Source of the DNA: RUG14515 sp045117995
GTDB taxonomy: Bacteria > Bacillota_I > Bacilli_A > RFN20 > CAG-826
DNA: 64,000 nucleotides
Reading direction: 5' to 3'
NCBI GenBank assembly: GCA_045117995.1
Contig: JBGUOH010000004.1
Coordinates: 1 to 64,000 of the forward strand
Position numbers and translations under genes: made by a program. Position 1 is the first letter of the stretch. Every line of letters begins with the position of its first letter. Below, piece by piece: positions 34,594-43,927 of the stretch. Below the pieces are notes generated by a model. The model was given only the letters and a program-made list of their open reading frames with translations. It ran no database searches and was not told where the DNA came from.

Positions 34594-35151
34594 TTATTTG
34601 TCCTTATGCATAGCATGTTCCACATTTAGAGTGGAGAAAATGCTATAAGCCATTTTTGCCATTTCTTGTGGTGGAAGATCCAAACCAAGCTCAAACCAGA
34701 GCAATAATACGTTCGCGATACCACCCGCTAAAAAGGCAGCAACGATTCTATTATTTATAAGATTATTTTCAGTGGTTAATGACATGTGGTTTGCTAAATA
34801 AGCACCATAGTCAGTGAACTTTTCGACAAGTAAGTTTTCTTTTCTTGCTCTTTTTAATATCGTAACTTGACGAGCATATTTCTTCATGTAATTAAATACT
34901 TCAAGTAAGAAAGTGTAAATGTCGTCAATGTGTTTTTCGTTGATGATCTGGAAGAAGTCTTCAAATCTTTCGTCACAGTAATTAATGAAGATATCTTCTT
35001 TATTATTAAAGTAACGGTAGAAAGACATTCTAGATACGCGAGCTTTAGAACAAATATCGGTTACACTGATTGATTCATAATCGAACTTTGACATCAGATA
35101 ATATAAAGAAATCGTGATGTAATCTTTTGTGCTATGTTTGCGAGAAATCAT
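34594..35151 (-). CDS. TetR-family transcriptional regulator
   Basis: A 185-aa protein with the helix-turn-helix SISVTDICSKARVSRMSFYRYFNNKEDIF and a helical C-terminal domain of the TetR_C_8 kind. AAGGAGG precedes the ATG. A perfect 8-6-8 inverted repeat lies 30 bp upstream, between it and the divergent membrane protein/ABC genes, which it probably controls. Confidence 0.82.
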   Translation of the reverse strand: MISRKHSTKDYITISLYYLMSKFDYESISVTDICSKARVSRMSFYRYFNNKEDIFINYCDERFEDFFQIINEKHIDDIYTFLLEVFNYMKKYARQVTILKRARKENLLVEKFTDYGAYLANHMSLTTENNLINNRIVAAFLAGGIANVLLLWFELGLDLPPQEMAKMAYSIFSTLNVEHAMHKDK

Positions 35152-35180
35152 ATTAATGACCTCCTTATATCCGTTGCAAG

Positions 35181-35202
35181 TGTAACATAAGAAAATGTTA
35201 CA
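35181..35202. promoter_or_regulatory. Probable TetR operator
   Basis: TGTAACAT (35181-35188) and ATGTTACA (35195-35202) are perfect inverted arms with a 6-bp spacer in the divergent intergenic region. Confidence 0.65.
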
Positions 35203-35254
35203 TACAAATGATTTTCAAAAAATAATTATATTTAGAAATTTTTATGTAATAAAG

Positions 35255-35284
35255 TTGCAAAAATAATACGAAAAATAATACAAT
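35255..35284 (+). promoter_or_regulatory. Promoter for a leaderless membrane-protein transcript
   Basis: TTGCAA (35255-35260), an 18-bp spacer, TACAAT (35279-35284). The ATG at 35292 lies 7 nt after the -10, at the predicted start of transcription. Confidence 0.6.
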
Positions 35285-35291
35285 AAAGTAT

Positions 35292-35756
35292 ATGGAAAAA
35301 TGTATAAGAAAAGTTAATTCATTTAGTGTGACCCGTTCAGTATATTTGATGGGTTTATTTGATTGGAAATTAATTAATGAAGAAAAAAAGGAAAATGCTC
35401 CTTCAATTTTGACATTTGAAAGAGATGAAAACACACCTTATTACCAAGAAATGGTGGAGATCGAAAAAGAGACTTCTCCGCATCTATTACCTTTCTGGGT
35501 ACTCGCAGTCCCTGTCTCCATTGCCTTTATCATCATGACTGTGTTTTTAATCCTTTACCTAGCAGCGAAAGATTCTTTTGATGCTAAAGCCAATCTCTTC
35601 TTTTTCCTCATCCCATCAATGGTTTTATTACTCGCGGATACAGCGTTATTTTATTACCGCAGCAGACAATTGATGAAATATCTTCATAATGAAGATACAA
35701 TAGTAAAAGAAGCAGAAGATAAAATTAAACAATTAAAAGCTAAGTATGGAAAATAA
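35292..35756 (+). CDS. Two-helix membrane protein, first of a paralogous pair
   Basis: A 154-aa protein with a short cytoplasmic domain containing LFDWKLINEEKKE ... LTFERDE, two membrane helices (about 67-92 and 103-123) and a charged tail. The following gene has the same plan and a matching LTF/LSFERD motif, so the two look like an old tandem duplication. Overlap with the next gene is 11 bp. Family not recognised. Confidence 0.65.
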   Translation: MEKCIRKVNSFSVTRSVYLMGLFDWKLINEEKKENAPSILTFERDENTPYYQEMVEIEKETSPHLLPFWVLAVPVSIAFIIMTVFLILYLAAKDSFDAKANLFFFLIPSMVLLLADTALFYYRSRQLMKYLHNEDTIVKEAEDKIKQLKAKYGK

Positions 35757-36252
35757 GTACGTCAAAGTTAAAGCTAAAAGAGCGGATGAAACCATAGACT
35801 TCTATGCTTCCTTTGGTTGGACTCTTTGTGAAGAAAAAGAAGAATTACCACACGGTAAAGTTGGCTTATCTTTTGAAAGAGACAAAGAAAGACTAGATAG
35901 TTCCTATCACACTGTTAAACGTGGTGAAAGAATCTACAATCAGATTTCTCGTCCATATCCATTAGGCGCATTGATATCTTTGGCTATTGGTTGTGTCTTT
36001 TTAGTCCTCTATTTTGTGATGAGACAAGCCTTTGCCTATTACATCGTTTTCCTCTATGCTTCTTTAACCTTCTATGCGATTACTGTTTATCTATTAATTG
36101 TCTTCCTAGTCATCTTCTTACAACGTCGTAAGATTAGGACCACACTTGTTTATAATGTCGGCCTAAAAGCGGGCACTTTAAGAGAGTATCCTTTACAAAA
36201 CAACGTTTTGGAAGAAGAGGAAGATACTTGGTCAATCGCTGAATATCTCTAA
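35746..36252 (+). CDS. Two-helix membrane protein, second of a paralogous pair
   Basis: A 168-aa protein with an N-terminal FGWTLCEEKEELPHG ... LSFERDKER domain, two membrane helices (about 72-95 and 103-128) and an acidic tail. Translationally coupled to the preceding gene through overlap. It precedes a large FtsX ABC protein on the same strand, though that gene has its own promoter. Confidence 0.65.
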   Translation: MENKYVKVKAKRADETIDFYASFGWTLCEEKEELPHGKVGLSFERDKERLDSSYHTVKRGERIYNQISRPYPLGALISLAIGCVFLVLYFVMRQAFAYYIVFLYASLTFYAITVYLLIVFLVIFLQRRKIRTTLVYNVGLKAGTLREYPLQNNVLEEEEDTWSIAEYL

Positions 36253-36299
36253 AAGTTGAGTATATCGTTTAAAAGACAAAAATATAAAGTACAACTTTA

Positions 36300-36328
36300 T
36301 TGACAGGCACTTTATTTTTATATATCAT
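36300..36328 (+). promoter_or_regulatory. Consensus promoter of the giant ABC gene
   Basis: TTGACA (36300-36305), 17-bp spacer, TATCAT (36323-36328). An AAAGTTG/CAACTTT inverted pair (36252-36258, 36292-36298) ends next to the -35 and may bind a regulator. Confidence 0.65.
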
Positions 36329-36350
36329 GCACTCATAGGGTAAAAAGACC

Positions 36351-39300
36351 ATGCTTAAATTAGTTAATATCAAAAAGAATTACGTCATGAAGAATCAAGA
36401 ACCAGTTAAGGCTCTGCGTGGAGTCACTGTTTCTTTCCGTCGTAATGAATTCGTCGCGGTCTTAGGTCCTTCTGGATGTGGTAAAACTACACTCCTCAAT
36501 ATCATTGGTGGTTTAGATAGGTATAGTGATGGTGACCTTATCATTAAAGATAAGTCCACAAAAAACTATAACGATCGTGATTGGGATACATATCGTAACC
36601 ATTCCATTGGTTTCGTTTTCCAAGCCTATAACTTAATCGGTCACCAAACCATTTCTAAAAACGTTGAGCTCGCTCTTACTATCGCAGGTGTGAGCAAAAA
36701 AGAAAGAAAAGAAAGAGCCTACCAAGCCTTAGCCAAAGTCGGTCTTAAAGGCATGGAAAAGAAAAGACCAAACCAACTCTCTGGTGGTCAAATGCAAAGA
36801 GTGGCTATTGCCCGTGCTTTAGTCAATAATCCAGAAATCTTATTAGCCGATGAACCAACTGGTGCTTTAGATAGTGAAACAAGTGTCCAAATTATGGACC
36901 TTCTTAAAGAAGTCGCTAAAAACCGTTTGGTTATCATGGTTACCCATAACCCAGATTTAGCGGAACGTTACGCCACACGTATCGTCAACATGTTCGATGG
37001 TGTCATTACTGGCGACTCTCATCCATTTGATGGTGTCGATAAACCAACTCAAACAGCGTACCGCTGCCCTAAATGTGGTGAAATTATTTATAAACAATAC
37101 TCAAGATGCCCTAAGTGTGGTGTCTTAGCGAAATATCCAGATGATGGAATTGATTCCAAAGGTAAAAAGAAAAAGAGCTCAATGAGCTTCTTTACTGCGA
37201 CCGCTTTATCGGTAGCGAACTTATTCTCGAAAAGCAAACGTACAGTGCTCGTCGCTATTGCGGGTAGTATTGGTATCTTTGGTGTTTCTACAGTTCTTGC
37301 AGCGTCCACAGGTGTCCGTCAGTATATCGACAATATGCAAGATGATATGCTTTCTAGCTATCCTCTTCAAATCCAAGAAGAAACTGTTGACTATTCATCT
37401 TTGATGACTGGTCTATACGCTGATACAGATAGTAAAATCGCGGAATTCGATACAACCACACGTGTTGGTCTTAATTCCATGATTGACTACTTAATGGACC
37501 GCTACAGCGATATTACCGCGGTTAAAACAAATACCATCAACGATGATTTGGTGCAATTCGTCAAAGAAATCCCAAGCGAGTATGTCTCCGCTTTGTCATT
37601 TAGCTATGGCATTGACCCAACAAACAATATCTTCACTGAATGGGAACCAAACTCTGTTGAAGATAAAATGGAAATCTCATTAAATGGTCTAACTCAACGT
37701 TATATCGCTGAACTTAAGACTGTGGATGGCTTCTCACAATACGCTAACTATGTTGACTTATTCACCGACTTCATGAAGTTACTTCCAGGTGATGAGAAGT
37801 ACATTCTTGATCAATATGACTTATTAGGTAATTCTCATTTCCCAAAGAATGAAAACGAAATCATGTTAGTGGTGGAATCTGATACCACCTTAACTGACTT
37901 GGTCTTCGCTCAACTTGGTTATTACAAAGAAGAAGAGGTCATGAACATTGCCCAAAAAGCGATTAAGAAATATGATCCTGAAAACACCTTAACTGATGCT
38001 GAATTAGATAAGTTATATCCATACGCCACATCATTCAGTTATGAGGAACTTCTTAATAAGAAACTTACATACTATCCTCATGACACAATTTATCATTACG
38101 ACGATATCCCAATTCGTAACTACAAAGACTATAACGTCGTTTTAAAGAGCGACTCTAACGATGAATTCTATTCATTCATGTATAGCGAAGGTACATCATC
38201 CTCATACATTAACGCAGTTATCTATACAGGTACCCATATCACGATTAGTCCTTTCGTGAGTGAGTCTGTTTATATGTTCAAGCTCAAGGACACTTTAGAT
38301 ATCATCAGTATTATTGCTGGTATGTCTTCTCTTTCCGATTTTGATTGGGCTGATATGATGGCGGATCCTGCGACTGATCCAGATCCAACAACTGGTAATT
38401 TCATTTGCTTATCACAAGACCAGCTTAGAAAGATGCTAACAGACCCATCTTCTGTTGATGCTTCTGAACTTTCTTTAGTCCGTATCACAAGTGATACAAA
38501 CGCCACAATTAACTTAACAACTCAATATACTGTGAGCAAGGAAGTTAAAGAGCAAACTGAAGCGGTTACTGGCTATCAATACTCAGCGACTGTCCAAGAA
38601 GAATGGGGCAAAGGTACAGAGATTACTATCGCTGGTATTTTAAGGCCAAAAGAAGGTGTTTCTTTCGGTTCACTTTCTCGCGGTGTTTACTACACCAAAG
38701 AGTTCCAAGATAAGTACATGAATGATGCTTATAATTCACAAATCATTCGTGATGAAAACCGTGGTTTCATTGGTCATATTAAGAATTCTGTGAAGCAGGG
38801 TACTTTATATAACGCCTATGTGACATTCGATTATACAAACTGGGCGGATCCAGATAATCCAGTCTATGGCACATTTGGTTATGCCTCTTGTTTAAATGGT
38901 GACCTTAACTCATCATTCTCATCATTGTTAGGCAACATCACAGGTCGTGATTATAGTCAAGAAAACGCTATCCATTTCCGTTCACTATGTGGCTTAAAGA
39001 TTGTCGAAAATCTTAACGAAAGCACAGGCGTGAGCACCTATGCATATGAAAAACTTCCAGACACGATGTCTATCTATCCAGTTGACTTTAAGACCAAAGA
39101 TAAAGTTAACAAGTATTTAGATGACTGGAATAAAGATGTGAATATCACCCTTTATGATGGTACATCTCAAGAAAAAGTGCTCAAACCAACAGAGCGTGAT
39201 GAATTAACCTATACTGACACAATTTCTTTAATCATCAATGTTATCGACACAATGATCACAATTGTTACCACAGCGTTAGTTATTTTCACCTCACTTTCCT

Positions 39301-39662
39301 TAGTAGTTTCTTCCTTCATGATTGCGGTTATTACTTATATCTCCGTCATGGAAAGAGTCAAAGAAATCGGTGTTATCCGTTCTTTGGGCGGCCGAAAGAA
39401 AGACGTCTCGCGCTTATTTATCGCCGAAAACCTTGTTACTGGTTTCTTCAGTGGTGTGATTGGTTTAGCGATTACAGGCGTTGCCTGCATCGTTATCAAT
39501 ATTGTTGTCAAACCATTCGGTGTTCCAGCGATTGCGATTTTAAATCTTCCAATTATTGGCATTATGCTTGGTTTAAGCATCTTATTAAGCGTCCTCGCTG
39601 GTTTAATCCCATCCATGCACGCTTCTAGACAAGACCCAGTTATCGCTTTGAGGAGTGAATAA
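36351..39662 (+). CDS. Fused ABC ATPase, zinc ribbon and FtsX permease
   Basis: A 1103-aa single-chain transporter. The ATPase (about 1-225) has Walker A GPSGCGKTTLLN, signature LSGGQMQR, Walker B LLADEPTGALD and H-loop VTHN. A C239xxC/C253xxC zinc ribbon follows. Membrane helix 1 is near 299-320, an extracytoplasmic domain of about 640 aa follows, then three C-terminal helices with the FtsX motif ERVKEIGVIRSLGG. Such MacB-like machines usually act as mechanotransducers or exporters rather than pores; the large outer domain may bind a peptide or envelope partner. It is followed directly by rimO. Confidence 0.82.
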   Translation: MLKLVNIKKNYVMKNQEPVKALRGVTVSFRRNEFVAVLGPSGCGKTTLLNIIGGLDRYSDGDLIIKDKSTKNYNDRDWDTYRNHSIGFVFQAYNLIGHQTISKNVELALTIAGVSKKERKERAYQALAKVGLKGMEKKRPNQLSGGQMQRVAIARALVNNPEILLADEPTGALDSETSVQIMDLLKEVAKNRLVIMVTHNPDLAERYATRIVNMFDGVITGDSHPFDGVDKPTQTAYRCPKCGEIIYKQYSRCPKCGVLAKYPDDGIDSKGKKKKSSMSFFTATALSVANLFSKSKRTVLVAIAGSIGIFGVSTVLAASTGVRQYIDNMQDDMLSSYPLQIQEETVDYSSLMTGLYADTDSKIAEFDTTTRVGLNSMIDYLMDRYSDITAVKTNTINDDLVQFVKEIPSEYVSALSFSYGIDPTNNIFTEWEPNSVEDKMEISLNGLTQRYIAELKTVDGFSQYANYVDLFTDFMKLLPGDEKYILDQYDLLGNSHFPKNENEIMLVVESDTTLTDLVFAQLGYYKEEEVMNIAQKAIKKYDPENTLTDAELDKLYPYATSFSYEELLNKKLTYYPHDTIYHYDDIPIRNYKDYNVVLKSDSNDEFYSFMYSEGTSSSYINAVIYTGTHITISPFVSESVYMFKLKDTLDIISIIAGMSSLSDFDWADMMADPATDPDPTTGNFICLSQDQLRKMLTDPSSVDASELSLVRITSDTNATINLTTQYTVSKEVKEQTEAVTGYQYSATVQEEWGKGTEITIAGILRPKEGVSFGSLSRGVYYTKEFQDKYMNDAYNSQIIRDENRGFIGHIKNSVKQGTLYNAYVTFDYTNWADPDNPVYGTFGYASCLNGDLNSSFSSLLGNITGRDYSQENAIHFRSLCGLKIVENLNESTGVSTYAYEKLPDTMSIYPVDFKTKDKVNKYLDDWNKDVNITLYDGTSQEKVLKPTERDELTYTDTISLIINVIDTMITIVTTALVIFTSLSLVVSSFMIAVITYISVMERVKEIGVIRSLGGRKKDVSRLFIAENLVTGFFSGVIGLAITGVACIVINIVVKPFGVPAIAILNLPIIGIMLGLSILLSVLAGLIPSMHASRQDPVIALRSE

Positions 39663-40948
39663 TGAAAAAGGTTGCCCTCATTTCTTTAGGCTGCGCGAAA
39701 AACCTCGTCGATAGTGAGAATATTCTCGGTCTTCTTTTAAAGAACCACTATGAGATTATTAACAATAAAGACGAAGCGGATATCTTGGTTATCAACACAT
39801 GTGGCTTTATTGAATCTAGTAAAAAGGAATCAATCGACACAATTCTAGATAACATTAATAAAAAACAAAAAGTCGTGGTTACTGGTTGTTTAGTCAACCG
39901 CTATAAAGATGAACTCGCTAAAGAGATTCCAGAAGTAGATTTATGGATTTCTATTAGAGATTATCCACGCTTTAACCAACTTTTAGCGACCCTTGATCAT
40001 GACATCACCAACTTTGAAGGTCTTAACGATAATTATCGTTTAGTGTCCACTGGTTCTTACAGTGCTTATCTTAAAATTGGTGAAGGTTGTTCTAACTGCT
40101 GCACGTATTGTGCTATCCCATTAATTCGTGGTCCATACGTCTCTAGACCATACGAAGATATCATCAGCGAAGCGAGAAAACTCGCTAACGATGGTTATAA
40201 GGAATTAATCGTTCTAGAACAAGACACCACGAGATACGGCCTAGATTTAAAGGAAAAGAAGACAATCGTGGATTTACTCAAAGGACTCTTAGAAATCAAA
40301 GAGCTCGCCTTTATTCGCTTGTTATATCTTTATCCAGACGAAATCACTGATGAGTTAATCGACTTAATCGCTAAAGAAGAAAGATTAACACCATATTTTG
40401 ATATTCCAATTCAACATAGTGAAGACAAGATTCTTAAAGCCATGAATAGACGTGGTGATAAAGCTTATCTCACTAACTTATTTAAAAAGATTAAAATTAA
40501 AATTCCTAACGCTATTCTAAGAACCACTGTTATGGTGGGCTTCCCAGGAGAAACCAAGGAAGACTTTGATAACTTAATTAACTTTGTTAAAGAAGTGAAG
40601 TTCGATCATTTAGGTGCATTTACTTATTCTAGAGAAGAAGGCACTAAATCATATGACTTCCCACATCAAGTAAGAGAAGCCACTAAACAGAAACGTTTAG
40701 ATGAACTCATGTCCTTACAACAAAGTATTTCCTATGACTTAAACAAGAAACACATTGGTGAAGTCATGAAAGGCTTAGTGGTGGGCAAAGAAAACGGCTA
40801 TTATTTACTTAGAAGTTACTTTAACGCTCCTGATGATGTGGATGGTAAGATTCTTTTCCGTTCCTCAAAAGAACTTAAAGAAGGCGACATTACTGAAGTA
40901 AGAATTACTGAAAGCTATGTCTATGACCTATATGGCGAGGAAATCTAA
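39662..40948 (+). CDS. rimO: Ribosomal protein S12 methylthiotransferase RimO
   Basis: A 428-aa radical SAM methylthiotransferase: N-terminal MTTase domain with ISLGCAKNLVDSE, radical SAM motif CSNCCTYCAIP (CxxxCxxC) and IRGPYVSRP, then a C-terminal TRAM domain. The NLVDSE form marks RimO rather than MiaB. It modifies Asp in S12. GAGGAG upstream; the ATG shares a base with the stop of the ABC gene. Confidence 0.92.
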   Translation: MKKVALISLGCAKNLVDSENILGLLLKNHYEIINNKDEADILVINTCGFIESSKKESIDTILDNINKKQKVVVTGCLVNRYKDELAKEIPEVDLWISIRDYPRFNQLLATLDHDITNFEGLNDNYRLVSTGSYSAYLKIGEGCSNCCTYCAIPLIRGPYVSRPYEDIISEARKLANDGYKELIVLEQDTTRYGLDLKEKKTIVDLLKGLLEIKELAFIRLLYLYPDEITDELIDLIAKEERLTPYFDIPIQHSEDKILKAMNRRGDKAYLTNLFKKIKIKIPNAILRTTVMVGFPGETKEDFDNLINFVKEVKFDHLGAFTYSREEGTKSYDFPHQVREATKQKRLDELMSLQQSISYDLNKKHIGEVMKGLVVGKENGYYLLRSYFNAPDDVDGKILFRSSKELKEGDITEVRITESYVYDLYGEEI

Positions 40949-41208
40949 TGAAAAAAGAGCCAATGAAATACTTCGATAGATGGCAGTTTGTTATCGTGGT
41001 GACAATCGCTGCTTCCTTTGGATTGTTTTTCGTTTTATTTATCTTTCGCCTTTTAGTTTTAGATGATTTACCAAAAAGAGATATTGTTGATTCTTTAATG
41101 TCAATTAATTCCGCTCTTCACATTCTCGCGTGGGGTTGGTTTATTGTCCGTTCTATTACGTACGGAATGCGCTTAAAAGAAGCGAGGAAAGAAGAAGAGG
41201 ATATTTAA
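40948..41208 (+). CDS. Small two-helix membrane protein
   Basis: An 86-aa protein with two membrane helices (about 14-38 and 50-70) and charged ends. Its ATG overlaps the rimO stop (TAATG), so it is translationally coupled. Family not recognised. Confidence 0.6.
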   Translation: MKKEPMKYFDRWQFVIVVTIAASFGLFFVLFIFRLLVLDDLPKRDIVDSLMSINSALHILAWGWFIVRSITYGMRLKEARKEEEDI

Positions 41209-41279
41209 TATCCCAGTATTAAAATCGCATTATATTTTCTATTGATATAGATAAGCATTTATGTATAATTATTAATGCT

Positions 41280-41353
41280 GCCCCCTTAGTAAAATGGTAT
41301 TACGCATCCATGGTAAGGATGAATCGGTGGTCCGATTCCGCCAGGGGGCACCA
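41280..41353 (+). tRNA. tRNA-Thr (GGT) with C at T-loop position 55
   Basis: A 74-nt cloverleaf: acceptor GCCCCCT/AGGGGGC, D-stem GTAA/TTAC, anticodon arm CATCC-ATGGTAA-GGATG (anticodon GGT), 4-nt variable loop, T-stem GGTGG/CCGCC and encoded ACCA. The T-loop is TCCGATT, with C replacing the almost invariant T55, and position 32 is A. Confidence 0.88.
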
Positions 41354-41400
41354 TTATCGTATACATACTTTGATACAAAGTGAAATATGCGAAAAACCGC

Positions 41401-41427
41401 AAAAATGCTCAGAAATGGGCATTTTTC
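41401..41427 (+). terminator. Terminator after tRNA-Thr
   Basis: AAAAATGCTC (41401-41410) pairs with GGGCATTTTT (41417-41426), one G-U pair, AGAAAT loop, T-run in the distal arm. Confidence 0.8.
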
Positions 41428-41543
41428 TTATTTATTAGTTGCTTATCAGTTGATTTACCTATTTACTGCAAAGCTTTTGGACATAAAAAGGGTGTTTCGA
41501 GATAAAATGCAAAAAAGTAATAACATAGTTATTAATAAAATTT

Positions 41544-41584
41544 TTAGCACTCTCACTTAACGAGTGCTAATTTTGTGCTACAAT
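41544..41584 (+). promoter_or_regulatory. CIRCE operator and promoter of clpB
   Basis: TTAGCACTC-N9-GAGTGCTAA (41544-41570) is a perfect CIRCE element, the target of the heat-shock repressor HrcA. A -10 TACAAT lies at 41579-41584, so the operator overlaps the promoter. An HrcA regulator is therefore expected elsewhere in the genome. Confidence 0.92.
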
Positions 41585-41609
41585 AGAGTTATAAAAGGAG
41601 GATTAATTT

Positions 41610-43724
41610 ATGCAAATGGAACAAATGCCTGACTATGAAAATGATAAAGATGTCCTTCAAAAATTTGGCCGTAACATTAACGAAGAAGTTAAGAAGGGGA
41701 AAATTGATCCCGTCATCGGTCGTGATGAGGAAATTAGAAAAATCATTGAAATATTAGCCAGAAAAACTAAAAACAACGTCATTCTTTTAGGTGAACCTGG
41801 CGTTGGTAAAACCGCAATACTTGAAGGTCTTGCGGAACGTATCGTCAAAGATGATGTGCCGACCATACTTAAGGATAAAACTATTTATGAATTAGATATG
41901 GGCGCATTAGTAGCGGGTGCAAAATACCGTGGTGAATTTGAAGAGAGATTAAAAGCAGTCCTTAATAAAATTAAGGAAAGCGAAGGCAAAATCATTCTCT
42001 TTATTGATGAGATCCACCTCATTGTCGGCGCTGGTCGAACGGATGGTGCCCTCGATGCTTCTAACATGCTCAAACCGATGCTTGCGAGAGGAGAAATCGA
42101 TTGTATCGGGGCGACGACATTAAAAGAATATCGTGAATATATTGAAAAGGACCGCGCTCTAGAAAGAAGATTCCAACCCGTTCTTATCAATGAACCGACT
42201 GTGGAAGATACTATTTCTATATTAAGAGGATTAAAGAATAGGTTCGAATCATTCCATGGTGTGAAGATTACCGATAATGCTTTAATCGCCGCGGCAAGTT
42301 TATCCAATCGTTATTTAACATCTCGTTTCCTTCCTGATAAAGCTATCGACTTAGTGGATGAAGCTTGTGCTTCCATCAAAGTGGAACTCGCCTCTATGCC
42401 TAGCGAACTCGATGAATTAGAGAGAAAGATTAGGCAATTAGAGATTGAAAAGGCTGCTTTAAAGAAGGAGAGTGATGAAGCGAGCAAGAAGAGACTCGCA
42501 GATGTCGAAAAAGAACTCTCTTCTCTTAACGAGAAAGATAACGAACTCAATAAGAGATGGAAACAAGAGAAAGATGGAATTCTCAAAGTTAAAGGCATTA
42601 AAGAGAAACTCGAAAAAGCGAAGTTTGATTTGGATGTCGCTTTAAGTCATTCCGAATACGAAAAAGCTGGTGAATTGCAATATAAGACCATCCCAGAATT
42701 AGAGAAGAAATTAAAAGAGAACGATAATTCTCAAAGCGAGAAGAAACTCTTATCCGAAGTCGTGGATGAAGAACAAATCGCGAAGATTATCTCTCGTATG
42801 ACCAACATCCCTCTCAGCAAGATTGAAAAAGGCGATAGAGAGAAAGTACTCGATTTAAAGAAGACTTTATCGAAGAGAGTAATCGGTCAAGAAGAAGCTT
42901 TAACTTTAGTTAGCGATGCGATTCTCCGTCAGAGAGCGGGGATTAAAGATAGTAATCGACCCATCGGTAGTTTCTTGTTCTTAGGTCCTACTGGTGTGGG
43001 TAAAACCGAAGTCGCTCGTGCTTTGGCGGAATCCTTGTTCGATTCGGAGAGTCATATCATCCGTATCGATATGAGTGAATATATGGAGAAATATAGCACT
43101 TCTCGTCTTATTGGCGCCCCTCCCGGATATGTCGGATATGAAGAAGGCGGACAACTCACGGAGAAAGTGAGAAGAAATCCTTATTCTATCGTCTTATTCG
43201 ATGAAATCGAAAAGGCTCATCCCGAAGTCTTTAATTTGTTACTACAAATGTTAGATGATGGGAGACTTACCGATAGTCAAGGAAGAGTCGTGGACTTCAA
43301 GAATACGATTATCATCATGACTAGTAATTTAGGTAGTGAATATCTCCTCAATAATGAAAGAGATAAAGTGGAAGGATTATTACATCAAACCTTTAAGCCT
43401 GAGTTCTTAAATCGTATTGATGAAATAGTGTACTTCTCCCCATTATCTAAAGAGACTCAATCTAAGATTGTTGATAAGATGCTTAACAATCTCAATGATA
43501 GATTAAAAGAATCTTATTATTCGTTCGAATTCTCTGACGCTTTAAAGAGTTGGATCCTCAATAGTGCTTATTCACCAATCTATGGTGCGAGACCGATTAA
43601 GAGATTCATCCAGAATAAAGTGGAGACCATTATTGCGAATAAGATTATTTCACAAGAGGTTGACACCAAACACAAATACTCAGTTGATTATAACGGCCAA
43701 GAAGTCATAGTCAAACAAGTTTAA
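41610..43724 (+). CDS. clpB: ClpB-type disaggregase lacking the N-terminal domain
   Basis: A 704-aa AAA+ chaperone: first AAA module with GEPGVGKTAI and FIDEIHLIVGAG, a coiled-coil middle domain (about 250-370) as in ClpB, second AAA module with GPTGVGKTEVARALAE, GAPPGYVGYEEGG and IVLFDEIEKAHPE. Typical ClpB has about 860 aa; the N-terminal substrate-binding domain is missing, as in some Mollicutes. There is no ClpP-binding IGF loop that I can see. It disaggregates proteins with DnaK. AAAGGAGGA precedes the ATG. Confidence 0.9.
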   Translation: MQMEQMPDYENDKDVLQKFGRNINEEVKKGKIDPVIGRDEEIRKIIEILARKTKNNVILLGEPGVGKTAILEGLAERIVKDDVPTILKDKTIYELDMGALVAGAKYRGEFEERLKAVLNKIKESEGKIILFIDEIHLIVGAGRTDGALDASNMLKPMLARGEIDCIGATTLKEYREYIEKDRALERRFQPVLINEPTVEDTISILRGLKNRFESFHGVKITDNALIAAASLSNRYLTSRFLPDKAIDLVDEACASIKVELASMPSELDELERKIRQLEIEKAALKKESDEASKKRLADVEKELSSLNEKDNELNKRWKQEKDGILKVKGIKEKLEKAKFDLDVALSHSEYEKAGELQYKTIPELEKKLKENDNSQSEKKLLSEVVDEEQIAKIISRMTNIPLSKIEKGDREKVLDLKKTLSKRVIGQEEALTLVSDAILRQRAGIKDSNRPIGSFLFLGPTGVGKTEVARALAESLFDSESHIIRIDMSEYMEKYSTSRLIGAPPGYVGYEEGGQLTEKVRRNPYSIVLFDEIEKAHPEVFNLLLQMLDDGRLTDSQGRVVDFKNTIIIMTSNLGSEYLLNNERDKVEGLLHQTFKPEFLNRIDEIVYFSPLSKETQSKIVDKMLNNLNDRLKESYYSFEFSDALKSWILNSAYSPIYGARPIKRFIQNKVETIIANKIISQEVDTKHKYSVDYNGQEVIVKQV

Positions 43725-43732
43725 TCTTAGGG

Positions 43733-43760
43733 AAGCCACCCTTTGGGTGGTTTTCTTTTT
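43733..43760 (+). terminator. Terminator of clpB
   Basis: CCACCC (43736-43741) pairs with GGGTGG (43745-43750), extended by A-U and G-U pairs, followed by a long T-rich tract. Confidence 0.85.
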
Positions 43761-43788
43761 TTATCATCAAATTCTTTTTTACGGGACA

Positions 43789-43916
43789 ATTGTATCAAAT
43801 AAGATAAACTTTTCCCTCTACATTTCCTGTATTTAACACAAAATGCCCAATTTTGTCCCAAAAAGAGGGGGGACAAAACTCCGAGAGGGGGTCATTGTAT
43901 CAAAATGGGTAAACTT
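43789..43916. repeat. Repeat-rich spacer: 23-bp direct repeat and 9-bp inverted repeat
   Basis: Imperfect direct repeats (43789-43811 and 43894-43916, 19 of 23 identical, starting ATTGTATCAAA and ending TAAACTT) flank a perfect inverted repeat TTTTGTCCC/GGGACAAAA (43851-43859, 43870-43878). No ORF is present. This looks like a small non-autonomous element or excision scar. Confidence 0.45.
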
Positions 43917-43927
43917 ACACATCTGTT

